Shown piece by piece: positions 51,205-59,994 of a stretch of 64,000 nt of DNA; positions within the stretch are counted from its first letter, which is position 1, and each line of letters begins with the position of its first letter. The stretch is from Acetohalobium arabaticum DSM 5501 (GTDB taxonomy: Bacteria > Bacillota > Halanaerobiia > Halobacteroidales > Acetohalobiaceae). The stretch is taken from assembly GCF_000144695.1 (NCBI RefSeq), contig NC_014378.1, positions 656,781 to 720,780 of the forward strand, in the 5' to 3' direction. Under the pieces are notes generated by a model. It saw only the letters and a list, made by a program, of their open reading frames with translations. It made no database searches and was not told the origin of the DNA. Position numbers and translations under genes: made by a program.

Positions 51205-53262
51205 GTGGTAAATATTCTTTTATTAGAACCAGATTACAAAAATAAATATCCGCCATTAGGATTAATGAAGATTTCTTCTTATCATAAAGAAAAAGGTGAT
51301 AGTGTAACATTTGCTAAAGGTCAGTTAAGAGATGATGAAAAAGAAAATGATAATTGGGATAGAATTTATATTACTACTTTATTTACTTTTGAATGGGATA
51401 AGACAATTGAAACTATTGAATATGCGAAATCCTTAATAGAAGATAAGGATAATATTTTTATCGGAGGAATTTTGGCAACACTTAAACCTAATGAAATTGA
51501 AGATAAAACTGGAATAAAACCAATTACACATCGACTTGATAATGATAATGAGGAAGCGAAGAGACTAATTGGTTATGATAATGACCATATAATTGATAAT
51601 TGTACACCTGATTATGAGATATTAGATGATATTGAATACGAATATCCTTATAATGATGCATACTTTGCTTATATGACTCGTGGATGTGGCATGAATTGTG
51701 AATTTTGTGCAGTACAAACACTTGAACCTGAATATGTTCCTTTTATTTCAATTAAAGAACAGATAAAGAAGATTAATCAACAACACGGGCCCAAAAGAAA
51801 CTTGTTATTAATGGATAATAATGTTTTAAGGTCTCCAAAATTTAATGATATAGTAGAAGAAATTAAAGAATTAGGTTTTGCAAGGGGAGCTACATATACA
51901 TATGAAAATGATAAAGGTAAAGTTATAACTCAAAAGAGATATGTAGACTTTAATCAGGGGTTAGATGCAAATCTTTTAACTGAAGAAAAAGCTAAAAAAT
52001 TAAGTGAGTTAGCAATTAGACCAGCAAGAATAGCATTTGACCATATTGAAGATAGAGATAAATATGAAAGAGCAATTAGAAGATGTGCTAAATATGGAAT
52101 TAAGTATTTTTCTAATTATATGTTATATAATGCAGATGATTTTCAAGGAAAAGGAAGTCAATATAAAGCAGATTCACCAGAAGATTTATATAAAAGATTA
52201 AAAATAACTATGGAATTACAGAATGATATTAATAAAGATAAAACAGAAGACAAGAAAGTTAAAATCTATTCTTTTCCTATGAAGTATATACCTCTAGAAG
52301 ATACAGACCGTAGTTATATAGGACCCAAATGGAATGCAAAATTTTTAAGAGCAATACAAGTGATGTTACTACCTTGCAGTGGTGTAGGTGGAGTGAGTGA
52401 AGAATTTTTTAGAAAAGCTTTTGGAGAGGATTTAAAAGAATATAAACTAAATTTAAGAATGCCTGAAAGTATATTAATGAGTAGAGGCAAATTTCTTCAA
52501 AGAGATGATGAATCTGAAAATGAATTGGAGAAAAGGTTGAATGAAGACCGTGGAGCATTAGTAAAAAGCAAATATTATAAAAAATGGAAAAGATTATATA
52601 AGAGCATGAAAAATGAAGATAAGTTATTAGAGGTAATTGGAGATAATAAATTTGAAGCTGATGGTTATTTTGAAATTGAAAATAATAAGATTAAAAAAAT
52701 ATATTTACATTATTTAAGCAAATCTAGATTTTTAACATTATTAAATAAGTTAGTTAGTAATAATTTAGAAAAGGATATAAATTTAGTCTTTGATTATGTT
52801 ACGGATGAATTTCCATTTTATATTGAAAGAATTGCAAAATATATTCATGATAAACGAATTTCACATAGGAAACTTAGAGGATATATAAAAGTTTTTGGAA
52901 AGTTTGGAGTCAAACTCATTTTGAAAAATTGGGTTAAAAATGATTTAGAAAATAAATATTTATTAAGTAGATTAGAAAAAGCTATGATGCATATTGGACA
53001 AGAGTTTATTAATATTAGCAAATTACGTGCGATGAAACGTTATATAGATTCTGGTTGTCTAAATAAATCAGAAATTGCATTAGTGAAAACATATATTAAG
53101 GATTTAAATGAAGAAGGCATAACTAGAATATTAAAAGATTATTTTAGTGATTTTAAAAGACAATTAAAATTTAATAATAGAGATGAACCTGGCTTCGAAA
53201 AAATCGAGAAGAAAATAGAAGTTTTGACTGCAGAACTTGGAGAACAGTTGTCGTTATTTTAG
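51205..53262 (+). CDS. radical SAM protein with N-terminal cobalamin-type domain
   Basis: A 685-aa protein. The N-terminal 130 residues look like a B12-binding domain of the BchE/Elp3-like class (ILLLEPDYKNKYPPLGLMKIS, then NIFIGGILATLKPNEIE). The radical SAM domain has TRGCGMNCEFCAVQ (CxxxCxxC) at about residue 165, plus later conserved RIAFDHIEDRDKYERAI and PMKYIPLEDTDRSYIG. The C-terminal 300 residues are unknown and AT-rich. Radical SAM enzymes in this class often methylate unreactive carbons. GTG start with TAGGAGTG; transcribed from its own promoter. Confidence 0.83.
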   Translation: MVNILLLEPDYKNKYPPLGLMKISSYHKEKGDSVTFAKGQLRDDEKENDNWDRIYITTLFTFEWDKTIETIEYAKSLIEDKDNIFIGGILATLKPNEIEDKTGIKPITHRLDNDNEEAKRLIGYDNDHIIDNCTPDYEILDDIEYEYPYNDAYFAYMTRGCGMNCEFCAVQTLEPEYVPFISIKEQIKKINQQHGPKRNLLLMDNNVLRSPKFNDIVEEIKELGFARGATYTYENDKGKVITQKRYVDFNQGLDANLLTEEKAKKLSELAIRPARIAFDHIEDRDKYERAIRRCAKYGIKYFSNYMLYNADDFQGKGSQYKADSPEDLYKRLKITMELQNDINKDKTEDKKVKIYSFPMKYIPLEDTDRSYIGPKWNAKFLRAIQVMLLPCSGVGGVSEEFFRKAFGEDLKEYKLNLRMPESILMSRGKFLQRDDESENELEKRLNEDRGALVKSKYYKKWKRLYKSMKNEDKLLEVIGDNKFEADGYFEIENNKIKKIYLHYLSKSRFLTLLNKLVSNNLEKDINLVFDYVTDEFPFYIERIAKYIHDKRISHRKLRGYIKVFGKFGVKLILKNWVKNDLENKYLLSRLEKAMMHIGQEFINISKLRAMKRYIDSGCLNKSEIALVKTYIKDLNEEGITRILKDYFSDFKRQLKFNNRDEPGFEKIEKKIEVLTAELGEQLSLF

Positions 53263-53283
53263 CTTAAGGAGGAAGGGATAATA

Positions 53284-54630
53284 GTGTTAGATGATATTAT
53301 TATAGGAAAACATACATTGGAATCATTAACTGCTGGTATGTACTCTGATGCTAAAGTGATTTATAGAGAGTATATTCAAAATAGTGTTGATGCAATAGAT
53401 GAAGCAATTAATTCAGGAATAACTGATAAATGTGAGGCTAAGATTGATATTGAAATAAATAAGAATAATTCTAAAATCACGATAAAAGATAATGGAACGG
53501 GAATTTCTAGTAAAAATGCTGTTAAAAAATTATTAGATATAGGAAATTCAACTAAAAATCCTGAAAGTACAATAGGATTTAGAGGTATAGGTAGGTTAGC
53601 TGGATTAAGTTATTGTCAAAAGTTAAAGTTTGTTACTTCGTATAAAGGTGAAGATAAGAAAACTATAGTGTCGTTTGATGCTAATAAATTAGAGAAACTT
53701 TTAATTCCAGGAGAATATACTGATTATGATTTATTAACGGTAATTAAAGAAGTAACTAAATCTAAAAAACACAATGAAAAAACAGACAAACATTATTTTA
53801 AAGTTATCTTAGAAGAGGTAAATAATATTGACCATATTTTGGATTATAATAGAATAAAAAACTATTTATCTCAAGTTGCTCCAATACCTTTTGATGAACA
53901 AAAGTTTCCTTGGGCAAAAGATATTAAGAATAAATTAGATTTGAAAGGCATTTTGCTTGATGAATATAATGTAATTTTAAGCGATGGAAATAAAAAAGAA
54001 AAGCTGTTTAAATTAAATTCAAATGAATTTGTTGCGGATATTAGAAAGAAAATATCTGATAATATTAAAGATGTTGAAATAAAGTTTATTGAAGATGACT
54101 TTAATAACTTAATAGCTTTTTTATGGTACACTAAATCTAATTTTTATGGAACTATGGTTGATAGAAAAAAGAAAGGAATAAGGTTAAGAAAGGGAAATAT
54201 TCAAATTGGAGATAGAAGTACATTGAATAAAATATTTAAAGAAGATAGATTTAATGGTTGGTTCCAAGGAGAAGTACATGTTTTTAATGAAAATCTTATT
54301 CCAAATGCTCGTAGAGATGATTTTGAAAAAAATTTAGATTATACACAATTGATTAGCCAATTAAAGGAAATTGGAAATAGTCTTTCTAAAGACATAAGAA
54401 AGATGTCTAAAGAACGAAATAATTTAAAGAAAAAGAAGCAATTATATAAGAAGTTTGATTATTTGAATGATAAGATAGAAAAAGTAAGTGACTTTAAAAT
54501 TTTAGATTTAGTTGATGATTTAAGTCAAAAGGAAAAAGAAGTTTTGAATAAAGTATTTAAGATAGTTGATGATAATTATGAACAAGAAAAAGTAGATGAA
54601 TTTGTAAAAAATATAGTTGAAAATTTTTAG
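53284..54630 (+). CDS. Hsp90-like (GHKL) ATPase
   Basis: A 448-aa GHKL ATPase. N box YREYIQNSVDAID (E..N), G1 IKDNGTGIS, G2 GFRGIGRLAG: the ATP lid and Bergerat fold are complete. The rest is a middle-type domain and a charged C-terminal helix. It follows the radical SAM gene with AAGGAGG before a GTG start. Hsp90-like ATPases appear in several anti-phage systems; here it could switch or assemble the complex. It is the last gene of the cluster. Confidence 0.85.
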   Translation: MLDDIIIGKHTLESLTAGMYSDAKVIYREYIQNSVDAIDEAINSGITDKCEAKIDIEINKNNSKITIKDNGTGISSKNAVKKLLDIGNSTKNPESTIGFRGIGRLAGLSYCQKLKFVTSYKGEDKKTIVSFDANKLEKLLIPGEYTDYDLLTVIKEVTKSKKHNEKTDKHYFKVILEEVNNIDHILDYNRIKNYLSQVAPIPFDEQKFPWAKDIKNKLDLKGILLDEYNVILSDGNKKEKLFKLNSNEFVADIRKKISDNIKDVEIKFIEDDFNNLIAFLWYTKSNFYGTMVDRKKKGIRLRKGNIQIGDRSTLNKIFKEDRFNGWFQGEVHVFNENLIPNARRDDFEKNLDYTQLISQLKEIGNSLSKDIRKMSKERNNLKKKKQLYKKFDYLNDKIEKVSDFKILDLVDDLSQKEKEVLNKVFKIVDDNYEQEKVDEFVKNIVENF

Positions 54631-54713
54631 ATTCACCAAAGAAATAATAAAATATATTTTACTGAAGCTCGGCTATAATTGAGTTTAGCTTTTTACTTTT
54701 TTATATAAATTTT

Positions 54714-56177
54714 CACTAGCGTTGCATCGAATTTTTAGTTAAAACTACCTTTGCAAAAAGAAAACTCCTTTGATTAAATGGAAGAGCACCTCACACAGCA
54801 CAAATCCATAAATCAAAGGAGCCAAAATTTATGAATAATTGTACCATGCTTTTAAACAAATTACTAGAGGTAATTGATATAAACTTTTTGGATAAAGTGG
54901 TAGATAAATATAATGCTGACTATAAGGTTCATAAACTTACAACTAAAGTCCATCTATTATATCTACTCTACTTTCATTTAACTGAGAAAAAGAGTCTAGC
55001 AGATTTTGTAGTCAATCTAAAAGTTGATTCAAATTTAAAAAAGGAATTACCTCAAATTAGTGTTTCTCAGCTGTCTCGTAAAAATGAGAATAGAAGCTAT
55101 CAAATTTTTGCTGATATTTTTTCTCATTTATTTGATAAACTTAAGAACAAACAGGGCTTTAAAGAAACTATAAAAGATATCGGATCAATAAAAATAATTG
55201 ATTCCTCTATTATTAGTTTATGCTTATCTCTTTTTGCTTGGGCTAAATTTAGAAAAAGTAAAGGTGGAATTAAACTCCATACCTTATATGATGCAGAAAG
55301 TGGAGCACCAGAAAATATAATTGTTACTAATGCTATAGTTCATGATAAAGAGATATTCGATAACTTAACTTTTGATTCTGGTTGTACTTATATCTTCAAT
55401 AGAGCCTATATAGATTATCAAAAATTCGATTACTTTATTGAGAATGATATTTATTTTGTGACTAGAACTAAGTCTAATACTAAAATTGAAGTTGTTAGAA
55501 CTTTAGAGCCTACTAAAGATGATAAAAAAGCTAACATTTTACTTGATGCTGATGTTATTTTAGGTTCTACAGATAAAAGAATGAAGCATGAATTACGGTT
55601 AATCAAAGTTAAAACTATTGACCGTCAAGGTAATGAAAAAGAAATTAAAATTATAACTAATCGTTTTGATTTACCAGCTCATCAAATAGCTCAGCTATAT
55701 AAAGAACGCTGGGAAATAGAACTATTCTTTAAATGGATCAAACAGCATCTTAAGATTAAGAGATTCTTTGGCCATAATAAGAATGCTGTTTTAATTCAAA
55801 TTTACAGTGCAGTAATTTTATATCTACTCTTGAAACTAATCAAGAAGAAAGCAAAGTTTAACGGTAGCCTGCTTAATTTAACTAGAAGAATTAAATACTC
55901 TATTTTAACAATTGTTCCAGATGCGTTTAACTGGAAAGACTGGTGTTATAGTTTTAGTTAAAAAATATTCTTGATAATTTCTTGGATTAGCATGACTATT
56001 TACCGAAATAATTACCATATATCCGATTAAAATGCTTTAATGGTAAATTGAATTAAAACATTTTAGACTTAAATTACATAAATGCTTTAAAACAAAAATC
56101 AATTTAATTTTTGTTTCTGGATATTCGATTTAGTACTAGAATAATCATTGTTGGTTTTTAACAATGCAACGATAGTG
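54714..56177 (+). mobile_element. intact IS4-family insertion sequence, 1464 bp
   Basis: Terminal inverted repeats are CACTAGCGTTGCAT at the left and, read inward, CACTATCGTTGCAT at the right. The element is flanked by the identical 9-bp sequence ATAAATTTT at 54705-54713 and 56178-56186, a target-site duplication. A hairpin (54765-54782 with 54804-54821) precedes the transposase, which probably blocks read-through transcription. The transposase is full length, so the element is likely recent and active. Confidence 0.92.
54831..55961 (+). CDS. IS4-family transposase (DUF4372 type N-terminus)
   Basis: A 376-aa DDE transposase. An N-terminal helical part with LYLLYFHLTEKKSLADFV and SVSQLSRKNENRSYQIF is followed by the catalytic core: first Asp in IKIIDSSIISL, second Asp in YIFNRAYIDYQKFD, and the YREK-type motif with Glu in QLYKERWEIELFFKWIKQHL. 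The gene fills the element between its inverted repeats. No frameshift or stop. Confidence 0.92.
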   Translation: MNNCTMLLNKLLEVIDINFLDKVVDKYNADYKVHKLTTKVHLLYLLYFHLTEKKSLADFVVNLKVDSNLKKELPQISVSQLSRKNENRSYQIFADIFSHLFDKLKNKQGFKETIKDIGSIKIIDSSIISLCLSLFAWAKFRKSKGGIKLHTLYDAESGAPENIIVTNAIVHDKEIFDNLTFDSGCTYIFNRAYIDYQKFDYFIENDIYFVTRTKSNTKIEVVRTLEPTKDDKKANILLDADVILGSTDKRMKHELRLIKVKTIDRQGNEKEIKIITNRFDLPAHQIAQLYKERWEIELFFKWIKQHLKIKRFFGHNKNAVLIQIYSAVILYLLLKLIKKKAKFNGSLLNLTRRIKYSILTIVPDAFNWKDWCYSFS

Positions 56178-56397
56178 ATAAATTTTGTATAAGTAATTAT
56201 TGTTTAGTTTATGGACTTTTCAGCAATATAAGATTAGCAAAATGTAATTTGGAAAACATAGATAAAAATCAAATAGGGGAACTAAATTTATTAATTGTTA
56301 TTCATTTTCTGATTACCTATTCCAGACAGATAAATAGGTCAAAACAATAACTGGTACTATCTCTGAAAGGATAGGCAGTAGAATGTATCCCTAGCGG

Positions 56398-56679
56398 GCA
56401 GCAGTCAATGATATAATTCTTTTTAATGCCCAGATAGGAGAGCTGATTCGAAACTATAATCAACTGTTAAATAAAAGAGTAAGCATTACAGGTTATCTAG
56501 GTAGCGGCAATATAAAGATGGGTAATCCCTTCGACCGTCAGGATGAGACTATAGAATTTAAGTAGGTATTCTATGTAACCAATATTATCGGTTGGGATTA
56601 TATCTGTGGCGATGCTACTAATGATGAGGAAGAAGTAGTTACTACTGATGTTTATCTTTGGGTTCGGGCTTCACAATAA
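56398..56679 (+). pseudogene. broken hypothetical gene (prophage-like debris)
   Basis: A frame with coding-like text (AAVNDIILFNAQIGELIRNY, then NKRVSITGYLGSGNIK) is cut by one TAG at about 56561, after which it continues DYICGDATNDEEEVVTTDVY to a TAA at 56677. No start codon with a ribosome site. No family recognised; a virion or tail-type protein is possible. The surrounding 56187-56889 holds no intact gene. Confidence 0.5.
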
Positions 56680-56729
56680 ATTATCTCAAAGTCGTCATTA
56701 TATATCTGTACTTACTGAAATACCTTAAA

Positions 56730-56764
56730 GCAGCCCATTCAGGGCTACTTATTGTTTTTTGTTC
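56730..56764 (+). terminator. possible terminator
   Basis: AGCCC-attc-AGGGCT hairpin followed by ACTTATTGTTTTTT. The T run is 7 bases away, so this is weak. Confidence 0.35.
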
Positions 56765-56889
56765 TAAAGTAGACGAAATTTATTACGGTTAATTACCCAA
56801 TAATTATAAAATTTAAAAAATAATGCAGGACTTTCAACCAGCTTATTTAAAATCAATAAAGTACTAAAGTGAGTTTTAGAGCAACAGAA

Positions 56890-57285
56890 CTATTCTGAAT
56901 AGTCTTGTTGCTCTTTTTTGATTATATTAATAATGTTTATAAAGTTATTGATAGATTTAGAATCGAAATTTTTCACTTGTTGTAATAAAAGTTGTAAATC
57001 TTTACGATCAGATATTATTTCCCACAATTTGAAAAGTTCTTGATTTTCAGATATAACTTCTTTAATTTCATCAGCAGTACGTTTTTCCTCAGTATTACCT
57101 AACAAATAATCTATAGACACATTAAAATATTCTGCTAATTCTATGGTTAGATCTATATCTGGTTTTCTATGGTTATTTTCATAATTAGAAAAAGTAGTTT
57201 TGCTGCGATCAAATTCATCTGCTAATTTCTCTAATGTTAGTCCTTTTTCTTTTCTTAGTTGTTTAAGTCTCTGACTAAAATTCAT
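56890..57285 (-). CDS. XRE-family repressor
   Basis: A 131-aa protein with an N-terminal HTH_3 domain (FSQRLKQLRKEKGLTLEKLADEF, then KTTFSNYENNHRKPD, NVSIDYLLG) and a C-terminal helical tail. The type is the cI/Xre regulator common at prophage and island borders. It is divergent from an XRE pseudogene, with a palindrome between them. AGGTG precedes the ATG. Confidence 0.9.
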   Translation of the reverse strand: MNFSQRLKQLRKEKGLTLEKLADEFDRSKTTFSNYENNHRKPDIDLTIELAEYFNVSIDYLLGNTEEKRTADEIKEVISENQELFKLWEIISDRKDLQLLLQQVKNFDSKSINNFINIINIIKKEQQDYSE

Positions 57286-57353
57286 TTATAACACCTCACT
57301 ATTATTAATTATATAAGATTTTTAATATTAATTGAATACTAGTTTTAAAAATG

Positions 57354-57369
57354 TGTAAATAAGTTTACA
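57354..57369. promoter_or_regulatory. 16-bp palindrome, candidate XRE operator
   Basis: TGTAAA-taag-TTTACA lies between the divergent XRE gene and XRE pseudogene, where a repressor would bind. Confidence 0.5.
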
Positions 57370-57386
57370 GAAATAGAATAATCCCC

Positions 57387-57415
57387 TTGTAATTTCCGTT
57401 AATGTATACTATAAT
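57387..57415 (+). promoter_or_regulatory. promoter of the divergent XRE pseudogene
   Basis: TTGTAA (57387-57392), a 17-base spacer, TATAAT (57410-57415). It is 18 bases downstream of the candidate operator. Confidence 0.6.
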
Positions 57416-57449
57416 GTAATTAATAAAATGTGGAAAGGAGGAGTGGATA

Positions 57450-57658
57450 TTGGAGCAGACAATAAATAGAAAATTAAAAGCAGTATGAGCAGAGATTAGA
57501 ATTACACAATAAGAAATAGCTAATCATATAGGGATATCAAAGAATTCATATTGTTCGAAAGAGAATGGAAAATTGATTTCAAAGAATCAGAGATAAATAA
57601 AATATTAGAATTTTTTCCTAATAAAAAGTATGAAAATATTTTTTGGATCAAAGTTCAC
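57450..57658 (+). pseudogene. broken XRE-family regulator
   Basis: After AAGGAGGAGTGGATA a TTG start reads EQTINRKLKAV, then a stop (TGA), AEIRITQ, another stop (TAA), EIANHIGISKNSYCSKENGKL and, after a frameshift, a C-terminal ILEFFPNKKYENIFWIK. It is clearly an inactive HTH_3 gene with two in-frame stops. The ribosome site and promoter are still good. Confidence 0.75.
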
Positions 57659-57849
57659 ATTTATAAAATATTATTGCCATGCTAGAAGATAAGTATTCAA
57701 TGAATTAATTATTTCTGCTAAATTAATAAGATAAAATTTTTTAGCTTTCTTATTTAGGGTCTTATAGTTGCACTTGTGTATCTATATTTTGTAATTACAA
57801 CTAAATTTCTATATATTATGATTATGAATAGAAAAGAGGTGAAAAATTA

Positions 57850-58030
57850 ATGCGATTATCCTTTAAATTTAAACCTAATTTAAGCCATAAACAATTAGAA
57901 ATAGTTAAAGAACTATCTTGAGCATTGTAGTAAACTATATAATATAGTCAATTATAAAATAAAAAATGGTGAAGAAATTAAACTACTCTTTACCAAACTA
58001 GAAAATAATTTTAAAGGAAAGAAGGTGAAC
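57850..58030 (+). pseudogene. N-terminal remnant of a second TnpB-like gene
   Basis: An ATG after GAGGTGAAAAATTA reads MRLSFKFKPNLSHKQLEIVKEL and stops; out of frame, the text continues SKLYNIVNYKIKNG, the usual N-terminus of another TnpB subfamily. A large internal deletion or frameshift followed. It lies directly before the intact tnpB and its ribosome site. Confidence 0.6.
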
Positions 58031-58033
58031 TAA

Positions 58034-59335
58034 TTGAAGTTAGCTAAGTATTTTATTCATAAACCTAATAAAACTCAACAAATTGTATTAAGTTGTTTAG
58101 CTTATGCTAGTGCTAGGTTATATAATATCGGCAACTATCAACGCAAAAAATGGTCTAAAGATAGTGATAATGATTATCCTGATTGGTATAAACAAAAAAA
58201 GCAATTAAAAGAAAATTTTTGGTATAAAAATTTACCTTCTCAAACAGCACAGGAAACACTTAAAATTTTAGCTGATAACTGGGATAGTTTTTATCAAAGC
58301 ATTGAGGATTATCAACATAATCCTAATAAATATACTGGTGAACCTAATCCACCTAATTATAAACCTAAAGACAGTAAATTTAACTTCCGTTATCTCAATA
58401 ATGGTTTTAAAATTATTGATGGTAAGTTAAGATTATCTATTCCTAAACAGTTAAAAAAGTATCTAAAAGAGGAATACTCTATTACCAACAAATTCTTATG
58501 GATAAGAGTGCCTAATGAGCTGTTATCCAGTAATAGAGATGTCCTTAACTCAACTACTAGAATTGAGTTTAAACCTTTAAGCGATGATACTTATAAGGTA
58601 ATTTTAACTTATAAAGTAGATACTCCTACTATTAAAGAAGATAACGGTAATTATTTAAGTATTGATCTAGGCATTAATAATCTAATGACTTGCTACAGCA
58701 ATCAAAATCAAGAAAGCTTTATTATTGATGGCGGACAGTATTTAACTATTAATCGTTACTTCGATAAAGAGATCAAACATTATCAATCTATTGTAAACGG
58801 ACAGGGTAAAAAGACTTCTAAACGTATTCAGAACCTATATAAAAAGCGACGCAAACAATTATTTCACCTAATTCATAGTGCAACTAAAAAAGTAGTTAAT
58901 TACTGTGTTGAAAATAATATATCTAGAGTAATCGTTGGTGATATTAAAAATATTCGTGATAATGCTGACCTAGGTAAACAGACTAATCAAAAGCTCCATA
59001 AACTACCTTTTGATATTATCTATCACCAGCTAGAGTATAAACTTAATTTACAGGGGATTACTTTAATCAAGAAGAGTGAAAAATATACCAGTCAATGCAG
59101 CCCTTACAGTAAAAAAGTAACTAAGAAATATGCCGATAAGTCTAATCGTATTAAACGCGGCTTATATGTAGACAAAAATAATAATCAAGCCTTTAATGCC
59201 GATAGTGTAGGTTCATTTAATATCTTACGCAAATACTTACAGCAGCGACGTAAAGGAAAAGATATTACTCTGCAGGTTAAAGGTTTATCAAATCCAGTTA
59301 AATATAGCTGGAATGATCATCAATTTGCAGCTTAA
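58034..59335 (+). CDS. tnpB: RNA-guided nuclease TnpB (IS200/IS605-type)
   Basis: A 433-aa TnpB. The N-terminal wedge-type region begins KLAKYFIHKPNKTQQIVLS. RuvC-I is LSIDLGINNLMTC, RuvC-II region VIVGDIKNIRDN, and RuvC-III FNADSVGSFNILRKYL, with a short zinc-type region SQCSPYSKKVTKKYAD. It is a transposon-encoded guide RNA nuclease that keeps the element at its site. No tnpA is present, so it cannot move by itself. TTG start with GAAAGAAGGTG. Confidence 0.85.
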   Translation: MKLAKYFIHKPNKTQQIVLSCLAYASARLYNIGNYQRKKWSKDSDNDYPDWYKQKKQLKENFWYKNLPSQTAQETLKILADNWDSFYQSIEDYQHNPNKYTGEPNPPNYKPKDSKFNFRYLNNGFKIIDGKLRLSIPKQLKKYLKEEYSITNKFLWIRVPNELLSSNRDVLNSTTRIEFKPLSDDTYKVILTYKVDTPTIKEDNGNYLSIDLGINNLMTCYSNQNQESFIIDGGQYLTINRYFDKEIKHYQSIVNGQGKKTSKRIQNLYKKRRKQLFHLIHSATKKVVNYCVENNISRVIVGDIKNIRDNADLGKQTNQKLHKLPFDIIYHQLEYKLNLQGITLIKKSEKYTSQCSPYSKKVTKKYADKSNRIKRGLYVDKNNNQAFNADSVGSFNILRKYLQQRRKGKDITLQVKGLSNPVKYSWNDHQFAA

Positions 59336-59475
59336 AAGTAACTCCAAGTCCAGTATTAACTGGATAGGAGTAGTGGCGTTGGACACGTCGAATGGGTAAC
59401 TTGCTTGATGTTACGGGTAACTCCCATAAAAGCAGGCGACCATGAAGCTCGGTATTTCAATGCCGAGTAGTTCAC
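59336..59475 (+). ncRNA. TnpB guide RNA (reRNA/omegaRNA) at the element right end
   Basis: The 3-prime flank of tnpB ends in the family-typical fold CATGAAGCTCGGTATTTCAA then TGCCGAGTAGTTCAC: a GCTCGGTATTTCAATGCCGAG-type hairpin (pairing CTCGGTATT with AATGCCGAG) before TAGTTCAC. The guide would be the sequence following about 59475 (TTTTGAGTAAATTAACC). The RNA probably begins within the tnpB 3-prime part. Known for IS605 TnpB; here by position and the terminal hairpin. Confidence 0.75.
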
Positions 59476-59717
59476 TTTTGAGTAAATTAACCACAGCTTT
59501 AATTAAAGATGGAGTAATGTACATATCAGTTAAATATGGCGATCAGGAGATTAAGCGGGATGATGGCAGATTATTTAATTATTATAATGATGACACCTTC
59601 TTAAAGCTGCAGGAAAAAATTGAGAATTTAAAAGTACTTAAGATGTGGAAGACAGTTGATGTGAGACAGAATAGAGAGGATGAGTACTGGCTTAATGTGT
59701 TAATGAGAAAGAAATAA
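59476..59717 (+). pseudogene. hypothetical gene fragment interrupted by the TnpB element
   Basis: After the element boundary the frame LLSKLTTALIKDGVMYISVK continues for 80 residues to TAA at 59715-59717. The first 12 residues of the open frame come from the RNA end of the element, so the true gene start was lost at insertion. The product is not recognised (VKYGDQEIKRDDGRLFNYYN). A terminator follows. Confidence 0.5.
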
Positions 59718-59744
59718 TAAAGTTGTTACTTATTTATCATTGGA

Positions 59745-59778
59745 ATGGCGGCTGATTCTAAATAGCCGTCATTTTTTT
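59745..59778 (+). terminator. rho-independent terminator
   Basis: ATGGCGGCT-gattctaaat-AGCCGTCAT hairpin followed by seven T. Confidence 0.8.
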
Positions 59779-59994
59779 ATTTTTCATTCATGAAAAACTC
59801 TCTTTTCTAATATTGATAAATAAGTGTCTCCCAGTTTTTTAATTATCAAAATTTGGCTTATTATCATAGAATATTTATAATTAGGTTTGTACGACAAGGT
59901 CACAAGGGAGTCAGAGTTTGTCAAATAGCTGTCGAAGCTAGGGCAGGCTACAAAGATTATTATCTGAATTTTCAAACAAGGAGGGGCTATTAAT

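Noticed and set aside
51205-53262. Viperin-type antiviral radical SAM protein
   Set aside because: It is about twice the length, has a cobalamin-type N-terminus and lacks the viperin pattern.
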